A stretch of 22,954 nucleotides of DNA, from assembly GCA_002361595.1 (NCBI GenBank), contig DETJ01000028.1, positions 1 to 22,954 on the forward strand, in the 5' to 3' direction. A model generated the notes under the pieces. It saw nothing but the letters and a program-made list of their open reading frames with translations, did not search any database and was not told where the DNA came from. Below are positions 1 to 8,665 of the stretch, piece after piece. This DNA is from Patescibacteria group bacterium UBA3291 (GTDB lineage Bacteria; Patescibacteriota; Gracilibacteria; Absconditabacterales; Absconditicoccaceae). Every line of letters begins with the position of its first letter. Within the stretch, counting starts at the first letter, position 1. Position numbers and translations under genes: made by a program.

Positions 1-56
1 TATGGAGTAATGTTGTCATAAACAAATTGTCTTACATTTATAGTCATCTTATTCAT
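1..56 (-). CDS. 5' end of an unidentified gene (partial)
   Basis: Only the first 18 codons lie in the window; the gene runs off the left edge. They begin MNKMTINVRQFVYDNI. The start is the ATG at 56-54. There is no Shine-Dalgarno sequence before it, as for its neighbours. A hairpin that ends the upstream gene lies about 36 bases away, so the gene probably has its own promoter in the AT-rich gap, but I cannot point to a convincing one. No function can be assigned from so short a piece. Confidence 0.5.
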   Translation of the reverse strand, partial: MNKMTINVRQFVYDNITP

Positions 57-91
57 CGTAAAAAATAAAAATCTAATATAATTTCAATAAA

Positions 92-116
92 AAGCTGACT
101 CCATCTAAGTCAGCTT
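92..116 (-). terminator. Rho-independent terminator of the 124-2127 gene
   Basis: A perfect 9-bp stem (92-100 with 108-116) has a 7-base loop. On the minus strand it is followed by a short T-rich stretch (complement of the A-rich 86-93). It sits 8 bases past the TAA of the secreted repeat protein, where a terminator is expected. Confidence 0.75.
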
Positions 117-123
117 CAGTAAA

Positions 124-2127
124 TTACCAATATAATGGAGAATCATAGTTCTGATCAATTACTACTAATGCTGCTCATTCATATGGATTATACCATTCAT
201 ATACTGTTTCTCAATTTTCTTTTTTCGTAACAGATATAGGACAGAATCTTCACTGACTATCTAAGATACTTCAGGCTTTATTAACTACATATCCATCACT
301 ACATCTCCATACAAATGTTTCTTCCAAATCTTTGAAAGAATCTCTCGTTGTAAATTTTCAATGTATAAAATATTTATTATTTAACTTTCCATTAGGCGTT
401 GCCCCTTTAACATGTCCATCTACAACAAAGTTTCCTCTAATGTATGATCAAACTCCAGAAAAGTCTCATTTATAGCTTTCCGTACTGTTTTCATCTTCGT
501 ATATAGCCTTCAATTCATCAATAAAATCATTTATATATTTACCTTGTGCAATAAATCACTGAGTGGTAAATACAAATTTATGAGTCTCAGCATCTTCATT
601 AATAATCAAGTCTCATCATTCAATAAATATATCATAATTCTTTGAATCATCAGCAGTACCTGATGGATCAACTACTACATCTGCATTTTTCACAATCAAC
701 GTTTTTCAATTCTCTTTTGTCCATTCAGATATATCATTACTTATAGTATTTTTGGAACTGAAACTCAAACAAACAATATCTGAGTTTAGGAACTTGTTTG
801 AAATAGCATTAATATCACTAGGATTATGCAACCATTTTCATCTACATAATATTGCAGATCTTTCTTTTACATAGTTTAGTAACGTCGCACTATTTATGTC
901 AGATGATGAAAAATACTGCATCTTTACATCACTCTGATTTCATATAACTCATAAATCAGATTCTCTATTCATTCCGATTAATCATTCAATGATCAACTTA
1001 ATCAAAGAATCTCCTGCTGTTCATATATTTTCACAATCAACTGCACTTGATCATCCCTCTCCCTTATATTTTATTCAACCATTAAAAACTCAACCAATAA
1101 AATTTTTTTCAAACAAATTTCAAACACCATTTTTTCGCTCATCGAGAAGATATTTTATTGTTCTTTTTTTGTCTGTGGATTTTATTTCACATCATGCAAA
1201 TCATAATCATCCATTATAATCATATACAAATCAAAGAGGAACAATATTTTCAAACCTTATGAACGTCGTACCCAAGAGTTCACCATCATTTTCTCATATA
1301 CCAAACCATGGATTTTGTCGTACATAATTAGTTCAAATAACAAGTCCAAAATTTTGTCCTTTATACTCATGTTTTATTTGCCCAAAATATCAATCATTGT
1401 TAGGGTAATCAATATCTACTTGTCTTGTACAAGCTTCAGCATCCTGATTTTCACATTCTGGATCTTCAGGATCACATTGTGATGCTAATTGTTCACATTC
1501 TTGGTATTTATCTTGATATCATGCTTTTCTACAATGAGTATAAAGCCCACCATTTGTAGTCAATCAATATCATGCTTCTATACTAGCCCAAGTTTCTTCA
1601 TCTAATGGCCAAAGTCTCTCTCATCTTTCTGCATTGTAATAAAATCATTTTACTCGAGTTTTACATTCATAAATCGCTTCTTCATCTGATATTTTAACTT
1701 CATAAATCTCCCCTGACGCATCATCCTCTTCTTCATCTAATATAGGTTCCTCGGATCCTGCACATGTTCCATCATATCTATCCCCCGATTTATCTCCGTA
1801 AGGACAATAATCTTTTTCATCTAATATAGGTTCCTCGGATCCTGCACATGTTCCATCATATCTATCCCCCGATTTATCTCCTCATTCTCCATTACAATCA
1901 TCCTTCTCTGCTATATTACCACCATTTGAAAAATATATAAATCCTCAAAAGTCATTTCAGTTATCAGCAAAATGGATAGGAACAATACTTTGTGCCATTT
2001 TTACTCATAAAGCATTCAGCTTTTCTATTTTAAGTTGAAAAGAAGTAGCAGATGTAAATGATGATCAAAAACATCCGATAGCAAATACTAATGCTCCTAA
2101 ACTAAATAGTAATTTTTTGTTTTTCAT
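124..2127 (-). CDS. Secreted Cys-containing repeat protein, function unknown
   Basis: A 667-aa protein read with UGA = Gly. The N-terminus (MKNKKLLFSLGALVFAIGCF) is a basic stretch and a hydrophobic core, so a signal peptide. The AIGC at residues 16-19 is a weak lipobox, so a lipoprotein is possible; otherwise cleavage is likely near residue 30. Residues 83-132 hold two identical 22-residue blocks (GDKSGDRYDGTC...) 28 residues apart, rich in Asp and Gly with paired Cys, resembling short calcium-binding or thrombospondin type 3-like loops. More Cys pairs follow near residues 200-240. The C-terminal third has beta-rich segments such as VKNADVVVDPSG and IFIEGGDLIIN that would suit a beta-helix adhesin. 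A consensus-like promoter lies upstream and a hairpin terminator downstream, so it is transcribed alone. The frame and export signal are solid; a surface or adhesive role is inference. Confidence 0.85.
1732..1881 (-). repeat. 84-bp in-frame tandem duplication in the secreted protein gene
   Basis: The 66 bp at 1732-1797 recur exactly at 1816-1881, a period of 84 bp or 28 codons. The identity includes third codon positions, so the duplication is recent or kept uniform by recombination. Each copy encodes GDKSGDRYDGTC followed by an acidic tail. The 18 bp after the first coding copy differ from what follows the second. Confidence 0.95.
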
Positions 2128-2164
2128 CTTTTGTATACAGAAAAGTAAAAATTTTTCTCACATA

Positions 2165-2193
2165 ATTATACACACAACATATAAAAAAGTCAA
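2165..2193 (-). promoter_or_regulatory. Sigma70-type promoter of the secreted repeat protein
   Basis: On the minus strand, TTGACT (2193-2188) is followed after exactly 17 bases by TATAAT (2170-2165). The expected start near 2158 gives a leader of about 31 bases. The -35 box overlaps the T-tract of the ruvC terminator. Confidence 0.75.
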
Positions 2194-2220
2194 AAAAAAT
2201 CGGACTTTTTTTATCCGATT
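2192..2220 (-). terminator. Rho-independent terminator of ruvC
   Basis: A 7-bp stem (2198-2204 with 2214-2220) has an AT-rich loop. On the minus strand it is followed by eight T (complement of 2192-2199). It lies 27 bases past the ruvC stop. Confidence 0.75.
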
Positions 2221-2246
2221 ATTTATTAATCATAAAATTCTATATT

Positions 2247-2717
2247 TTATTTCCTTATTTTTGCTAAATATGCGAATCCCAACGCATCTGCAGCATCATT
2301 ATATGCAGGAATATCTTGAAGATCATAAAATCTCATAACCGTCTTTTGAACCAACATCTTGTCAGCCTTTCCGTTTCATGTTATAAATTTCTTGAGTTCT
2401 ATTGGAGTAAGTTCTAATACTGAAATATTCTTTCTCAAAAATAGCATCATCAAAGCTCATCTTATTGCATATACAAATTCAGCATTACTCTGATTATAAT
2501 CAGTGAAAAACAATTTTTCCATCGCTATTTTTTTTACCGGATACTTTTCCAACATCTCTGAAAAAAAATCAAAAATCTGATTTGCTCTGTTGAATTGATC
2601 CTCTCTAGTTGGAGATTTTTGGTCTTGTAACAAAATACCCGCATCAATGATTTTTAAATCATCATCTATTAATGCATAACCAAGTTTCCTAACTCATGGA
2701 TCTATTCCTAAATACAT
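2247..2717 (-). CDS. ruvC: RuvC Holliday junction endonuclease
   Basis: A 156-aa protein, normal RuvC length. RuvC is the dimeric nuclease that cuts four-way DNA junctions in step with RuvAB during recombination and fork repair. The RNase H-like catalytic acids are all present: D6 in MYLGIDPG, E67 in AMEKLFF, and D141/D144 in NDAADALGFAY. YNQSNAEFVYAIRG and ELTPIELKKFITGNGKADK match the family's DNA-binding core. Three of the eight glycines, including that of IDPG, are encoded by TGA. The start is the ATG at 2717, since the IDPG strand begins four residues later. No Shine-Dalgarno sequence. It lies downstream of dnaJ on the same strand, separated by the 155-bp hairpin cluster, and ends in its own terminator. 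I see no ruvA or ruvB nearby. Confidence 0.96.
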
Positions 2718-2746
2718 TGCTAATTTTATAAATAAACATTTTTTGC

Positions 2747-2867
2747 ATCCCCCTTTGGCAAGGGGGATGGTGAGCATAGCGAACTAGGGGGATATACAAC
2801 TCAGTTTAATTTTAATAAATATCACTCCGAGCCGATAAATCGGCTCACCTCCCTTATCAAAGGGAGG
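2747..2867. repeat. Cluster of three GC-rich perfect hairpins (REP/MITE-like)
   Basis: The region between dnaJ and ruvC holds three perfect hairpins: A, 9 bp, 2747-2755 with 2760-2768; B, 8 bp, 2829-2836 with 2839-2846; C, 8 bp, 2848-2855 with 2860-2867. A second ATCCCCC motif lies at 2786-2792 (minus strand). The block is far richer in G and C than its surroundings. None has a clear T-tract, so plain terminators are less likely than a dispersed palindromic repeat. Identity as a repeat family is inference, because one window cannot show other copies. Confidence 0.7.
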
Positions 2868-2872
2868 CTTAT

Positions 2873-3940
2873 TTATTTTTCATCTCTAAGTTTTTTCCAT
2901 AGTCATTCTTCTTCTTTACTTAATTTCTTCGGAATGGAAACTTCAGTCTCCACTATCATATCTCATTTACTCTTGAATAATCATTTTTCTCCAAATCAAC
3001 GACCAGAAATCCTGATTTTATCTCACACTTGTGTTCATTTAGGGATTTTTACCATCAATTTTCACTCTGGATGTGGTACTTCCACCTCTCATCCTAGAAC
3101 TAAATCAAAAACGGTCACTGATGCCTTTACGTATAAATCATCTCACTCACGGCGATATTTCTTATTTGGAATTATACGAATTTTGAGGTATAAATCTCCA
3201 TTTGGAGCATCCCCAATTCCTGCATCTCATTTTCATGAATATTTAATATAAGCATCCTCTTTAATTCATGCTGGAATCTTGATATCAATTGTTTCTTTAC
3301 TTTCTTCAAGTCAACCATTTCAGATTTCTTTTCAACCTTTTTTAAATATTTTTCAAATTCATCCACATTGTCTACATGCTGCCGAAGTTTGCATTACTCC
3401 AAACGGTGTCTGGGTCTGCTGGCTAACTTTTCATCTTCCATTACAGTTTGGACAGACTTCCTCTGTTGCTCATGATACTTTTTTCATTCTCGTATAGCTG
3501 ATTTTCTTTTCACATCAAATATATGAGTCTTCAAAGCTGATTTCGATAATTTTTTTGAGATCTTCTCATTTACGAATTTTACTTCATCATCATCCAAAGC
3601 CTCAACCGAAAAATCCTCAGAGCAAATCTCATAAATCAATATCCACTCACGCTCAATTTCAAAATCACGAAAATCCACCGAAATCAAAACCTCATTGTCA
3701 TCATCCACCAAATCATCCAGTAAATCATCATTTACGGAAGGCATCGTATTGTCATCTCTTTTTCTCATCTGAAAGAACTTGATAAGCTTCGTTTATTTCC
3801 TGGAATTTTTCTTTACTTCATCATCTATCTGGATGATGTTTAATTGCAAGTTTTCTAAAAGCTTTTTTTATTTCATCTGTAGATGCAGATTCACTTACTC
3901 AAAGTATATCATAATAATTCTTCTTGGGATCAAAGTCCAT
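2873..3940 (-). CDS. dnaJ: DnaJ (Hsp40) co-chaperone with a half zinc finger
   Basis: A 355-aa type I J-protein that delivers unfolded substrates to DnaK and stimulates its ATPase. In order: J domain (residues about 8-70) with HPD at 36-38; a Gly/Phe-rich linker, much of its Gly from TGA; a zinc-binding region; and the C-terminal substrate domains (DLYLKIRIIPNKKYRREGDD, then VFDLVLGGEVEVPHPEG). The usual finger has four CxxCxGxG repeats. Here only two remain, C163/C166 (CPNCNGRG) and C189/C192 (CRQCGGIG). Flanking positions read YTRMKKVSGA and KKGGKEIGNG, so repeats 1 and 4 are lost. The start is the ATG at 3940, just ahead of the J domain. The gene has its own promoter overlapped by a CIRCE-like operator. 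No dnaK or grpE lies in the window. Confidence 0.96.
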
Positions 3941-3955
3941 TTTTATATTTTATTT

Positions 3956-3984
3956 ATTATACTAAAATGTAGCACTTTTGTCTA
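3956..3984 (-). promoter_or_regulatory. Sigma70-type promoter of dnaJ
   Basis: On the minus strand, TAGACA (3984-3979) and TATAAT (3961-3956) are separated by exactly 17 bases. The expected start near 3949 leaves a leader of only about 9 bases, too short for a normal Shine-Dalgarno contact. The -35 box lies inside the CIRCE-like element. Confidence 0.8.
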
Positions 3985-3995
3985 TTGAGTGATAT
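3969..3995. promoter_or_regulatory. CIRCE-like heat-shock operator (HrcA site) of dnaJ
   Basis: The left arm GTAGCACTT (3969-3977), a 9-base spacer and the right arm GAGTGATAT (3987-3995) match the CIRCE consensus TTAGCACTC-N9-GAGTGCTAA at 7 of 9 positions in each arm, with exact spacing. The element covers the dnaJ -35 box, where HrcA binding would block RNA polymerase. HrcA itself is not in the window, so the repressor is inferred from the family. Confidence 0.8.
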
Positions 3996-4043
3996 TATAA
4001 ACAAACAAAATCTGAATGCAATGGAAAAGATTTATTCTGATTT

Positions 4044-6095
4044 TTATCCAGATTTTTTCTCTAATTTAGAAATATCTTCATCTTGCAATTGTATCCATGT
4101 CTCAATTTCTTTATTCTTATTAAGTCAGAAAAACTCTGCATATGCCCTTGCAGAATATCTTACCTCCGAAAACATATCTTTTAAAGTTCTATTCTTATTC
4201 TCTTCTTTTTTCCATCGTCTAACCATTTCTTTCCAAACTGATATATTAGCTGAAGAAACTCCACTGAATGATGAAGGGATTTCATTCTCCTCTGTCTGTT
4301 TCAACCATTTTTTAAATTCTTCTATCCAACGACTATCTCATTTGGATGGATTTAACATAAATCAGCTACCTATCTCTGTTGCAGACTTTGCTATTGCATC
4401 TTTTTTCTCTTTTAATCTATAAAGTCCCGATGAATTTATTCATGCTTTTTCTATATTTCACCGATCAGTTTCACTCATCCTAGAATTATTTTCCCATCCA
4501 AGAAACTTATTAAGACTATCTGTTTGATTATCACTATAAGAATTTATAGATTGTTGCAATGCTCCAATTCCTCTTTCCATTAAATTCTGATTATTAGAAG
4601 GGTTTCCTATTGTGCCAAATCAAAATACACTTCCTGCACTAATAAAATGAGTTTCCTTCTTACCCATATCATCATATCATGCTACAGGGACTAACGGCAT
4701 TGATCCAATTCATGCTTCTACATTTGATTGAATCTTTTCGATGCTCTTAGATAAGAAATCATTTCATCATCACATTTTTATAGCATATTTTATGACTAGA
4801 TAAACTAAAATTACCGTTAACACGCATAGGATAAACTCAAATAGGCTTTTTCATCAATTTTTAATTAAGATTTCTGCATTTTCTCCATCAATCATAGTAT
4901 CATATTTATAATCTCATTCTCATGTTTCTGTATTTCATCAATTTCTACGATTTTGAGTTTGTAGTCATCACATGTCAAAATCCTGTCATTTAGATATTAT
5001 TATACTACTAATAAGTGATACAAAAATCATAGATAGTGAAATTCATAATACTATCAAAGTTGGTTTAAACGCATTCCAAAAGAATGAACTAAAATTAAAG
5101 TGTTTTGTCAATGAGTCTGCAAATTTTATATTTTCTCATTTGCCCGAAGCTTGTTTTATGCATCGAAGTAATATGACTATAGGAGATATAGCTATAAATA
5201 CCCACATATAAACCATTCTCATTACAGAAAATACTAATAATACAAGCATTTCGATTGAGAATATTATGGTAGTTCATCACTGCATTAATGCATTAAATAT
5301 AGTAGACTTCCATCAATTCTCACTAGTTGATTGCGGACTAGTAAGTACTGGTGTTTTTAGGATAGAAAATCATAAATAATATAATGGTCCTGATACGCTT
5401 TTAGCACTTGGCATTAACGTATCATAAAATTCTTTTTTCGAAACGCTTTTATCAAGTTTTATATCCTTCGTTAGTAATGTAAATTTTGCCTTCCCCATAT
5501 CTGGGAGAAATAATGAAAACTCCATTCATTTATTAATTTCTTCACCAAGTTTTTTCCCTTTTTCAAAGAAGTCTCATACTGATACATCAAAACTCTCCTT
5601 AATATCTGAGCTCTCTGATATAAGCATTGATGGAAATGCTCACGCTGCTGATAAAGTTACTGTTGAAACATCTATTACTACAGCCGTCATAAACCAACTT
5701 GCTTGAATTCATACTCATGCCACCAACAACCAAACAAGTTTATCTTTTATCTTATCTATACCACTCATATCTAATACTCACTTTCAGACTACATAGATAA
5801 AATAAAATCACAATCCAAAATTTGCCATATTTTTCACCACGTTTCGATATTGCCATAGGACCACATCCAGTCAGATTGTTTCTCAATATACCCATTCATT
5901 CGTTAAGAACTCTCCTGCTCATTTTGCGAAAAATACCCATATCCAGGATAATGCACTTATTGCTAAGTATAACAACTCTCAAACTGTTTTTAGTAAATTT
6001 TCTGTATCTTCGGCCGCAAAACTCCAATCAGAAAAAGACATCATTCCAATCACTACCAATGTTATTCAGATTTTAATAAAATGTCTCTTTTCCAT
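4044..6095 (-). CDS. VirB6/TrbL-like polytopic membrane protein (second of a pair)
   Basis: A 683-aa protein with an N-terminal signal segment (ending near FSDWSFAAED) and several membrane spans. Around residues 85-150 it has NMANFGLGFYFIYVV and LLVAGVGIQASWFMTAVVID; near residue 305, RMVYMWVFIAISPIVILL; near residue 470, GSMPLVPVAGYDD. All recur in the same order in the gene just upstream, so the two are paralogues. Hydrophobic spans with an R...W...SP motif are typical of VirB6/TrbL inner-membrane channel subunits of type IV secretion and related DNA-uptake or pilus machines. The C-terminal ~200 residues are soluble and charged. The start is the ATG at 6095, 20 bases after the preceding stop, so the two genes form an operon. 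No VirB4, VirD4 or pilin gene is visible, so the machine is unproven. Confidence 0.75.
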
Positions 6096-6115
6096 GTTAA
6101 TAAACTAAATATAAA

Positions 6116-8371
6116 TTATTTCTGCTCCTCAAAGATTTTACCATTAAATTTATAATTTACTTTTTTACCATCTACCTCAAATGATATTCCACTTTCTGGT
6201 GTTGCATTTCAGATTCTTTTTATCACATCTTCACTCAATCCATTTATTTGCTCTATAATCTTCTTTTTCTGTGATCAATCAAAACTATTAAACTTCATTG
6301 TTTTTCAGTTTACATCAATTCCATCCATCCAATTACTATTTATTATTGTTTGAGAATTTAATCAATTAACGAAGTTCTGTACATTATTTTCTTTTTCAGC
6401 AGATTCTTTTGCTGTAGCAGCCTTTTTAGCTGCTTCCTCTTGAGCAGTTTCTCCGTCGAACAATTCACTAAGTGCCTTAGTTTCTCCATTGTTAAACTCT
6501 GTAACAACTTCCCTATATTTATTTTCTACTACTCTTTTAGCTGAATTTACTGAAGCTAATTGCTGTGTTCAGTCTTTTCATATTACAGGAACAATTGGTA
6601 CTGCTCACAAAGAAGATGTTGCTAAATTTTTTATACTCTGAATAAATCCAGTTTTTCATAATTTTGAAGATTCTACAGCCATCCATACTAGAAACCAGGA
6701 TATTGCGACTCACATCACTCAAACTATAAGTTTTGATAATCACACACTAAATCACCCTAAATCCATATGTATAATTCACATCACTTCAAAACTATTTTTG
6801 AATACCTCTTCCTTAAAATTCATTTTATCTATAAGTCTTACCAAAACTGTAGACATACTAATAGCAAAACATATAACTACAGGAGAAAATATGATTGATA
6901 TTAATGATTCTAGATTAAAATATCCCCAAATATCATTACTCTTTCATTTTCCATCTAAGAAGCCAAAAGCTGATAGTAAAACAATCATTGGAGACAAAAC
7001 TATTGCCATCCAAATTATAGCTACTCTCATAAGAAGTACCAAAAGAGCTACTGCTAAAGGAATTGCAATTGCTAGTGCATGTCCTAAAGTCAATATACAT
7101 GATAAAAGTTTTATATAAGGGCTTGCATCTGTATCTGGTATCATTCACCTTCATGCTTCCAATAGAGAAGAATAAAGAGATGTGAATACTCAGACATACG
7201 TTTTTGTTTCCTGACTTTTCATTAATTCACTCATCTTCTGAGTTTTGAATCCACTTTGTTCACCTATCCATTTATTATCTTCATCCCATCCATACTCAAG
7301 GTTTCAAACTTTATTTCATGGTATTAATATTTGCCCTTGATATTTTTCAACATCTTCGTAGCTTTTAATACCCCCTCTCACTGAATCTTTATTTGCATCA
7401 TATGCCGACTGAGCATTTTGACATTTATTAATATCTGAACAGTTATCTCGTTCAGTTCCTACATTAATCCCATTTTTCTCTTTCAACAAGTTTTCATTCA
7501 ATTCTTTGAATTTATATACACTACCATAATAATTACAGAGATCTTTTTTCGTATGGAAGATATCTCACTTTTGGTTTTGATAATAAATCATTTTCGGACC
7601 TAAAATATATTCGTCACTTCCTTTATTCCCTTTACTATCTTTGATAGCAAAAGTCGCACATTCTGAGATATATATTTGAGTTCCCCCTGCTCATGAAAGA
7701 ATGTTTGTGAGATAAAAATGAGTATTTGATATATCATTTGCATCGACTGTAATGATATTTTTCATTACATATGAATCTGTATCCTCAGATGTACTACCTG
7801 CTCATCATAAAATGGACAATGGAAGGCCTCATATTCCATAGATCATTATCGTAGATATATCTATAAGAACTGACATTAGGAACCAGCTCGCTTGGATTCA
7901 CACTCATGCTATTAGCGATCTAATAATAAGCCATTTTGGATTTTTATTCTTATCTTGAGTTATTAAATATCTAAAAAGGTAATATATAAATAAGAATCCT
8001 AATCCATAATTGGCAAAATTTTTTATCACATTCCATAGCTTCCACAATACAATATCAAATTTAAACATTTCTCAATAAATAAGGGAGTTATCTACTAGTT
8101 TTCCAGCCAAAAACATCATTGGATATACCAAGGTATATGCTGTCTTTTTGAAAAAATCATAAAGACTAACTCTTTCATTAACAATTTTTTCAAAAGATGA
8201 TTTCTGGGTTGCAGATTCCCTATCTGATGAGTTTTGGGCAAAAACTTGATTTTGAATTCATCAAATATTAAGAAAACAAATCTGACCAATAAATAAAGCT
8301 AAAGCTCCATAAATTAGTCTTTTTCTATGTTTTAGAATCCATTGTCTGAATTGAACAAATACTTTCTTCAT
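6116..8371 (-). CDS. VirB6/TrbL-like polytopic membrane protein (first of a pair)
   Basis: A 751-aa protein. A basic N-terminus (MKKVFVQFRQWILKHRKRL) leads into a hydrophobic segment that ends NQVFAQN, a likely signal peptide. Spans follow near residues 110-185 (NFANYGLGFLFIYYLF, then LIAGVGIQASWFLMSVLID). Next is a large loop, residues about 195-390, with Cys pairs (DNCSDINKCQNA), probably outside the cytoplasm. A cluster of spans around 405-470 includes RVAIIWMAIVLSPMIVLL. Near 600 comes SLGAVPIVPVIGKDG, then a charged soluble tail. It shares these blocks with the next gene. The R...IW...SP signature supports the VirB6/TrbL superfamily. The start at 8371 fits a promoter at 8403-8431. Exact function, and whether it serves secretion, DNA uptake or pili, cannot be read from the sequence. 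Confidence 0.77.
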
Positions 8372-8402
8372 AGATAAATTTATAACATAAAGTACATAGT
8401 CA

Positions 8403-8431
8403 ATTATACTTGCGAATGCAAAAAAATGCAA
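8403..8431 (-). promoter_or_regulatory. Promoter of the VirB6-like gene pair
   Basis: On the minus strand, TTGCAT (8431-8426) and TATAAT (8408-8403) are separated by 17 bases. The predicted start near 8396 gives a leader of about 25 bases. The spacer and -35 lie in two copies of a TGC plus poly-A motif. Confidence 0.65.
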
Positions 8432-8461
8432 AAAAAATCAGACTTTATTTTCATATTTAAT

Positions 8462-8489
8462 TTGCTTTATTAATTTTTTGTGATATAAT
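8462..8489 (+). promoter_or_regulatory. Promoter of pnp, with a long leader
   Basis: TTGCTT (8462-8467) and TATAAT (8484-8489) are 16 bases apart. Transcription from about 8497 would give a leader of roughly 170 bases before the pnp ATG, far longer than others in this window. The leader has weak complementary arms (8581-8586 with 8637-8642) around AT-rich sequence. In other bacteria the pnp leader is a target for PNPase autocontrol; whether that holds here is unknown. Confidence 0.6.
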
Positions 8490-8665
8490 ATCATTTTATT
8501 GTTTTAAGTTTGCATTTATTAGGTAAAAAAATATATTTTCAGTGAAATCATTTCATAGGAAGGTGATTACAAAAAAGTATTCTGAATGCAAAATTTTGAA
8601 GGAATTCTTTTCTATAATCAGTTTCCAGAAATGTATTTCAGACTTTTATTTTTTGTTTTTTGCTT

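Noticed and set aside
989..1219. Plus-strand ORF of 76 codons, and similar plus-strand ORFs at 2934-3251, 3985-4422 and 6798-7118
   Set aside because: They lie antisense to long minus-strand genes and have low-complexity products without recognisable domains; shadows.
2747..2867. CRISPR array or insertion-sequence ends
   Set aside because: The three hairpins have different arms, no regular repeat-spacer spacing, no transposase and no target-site duplication.
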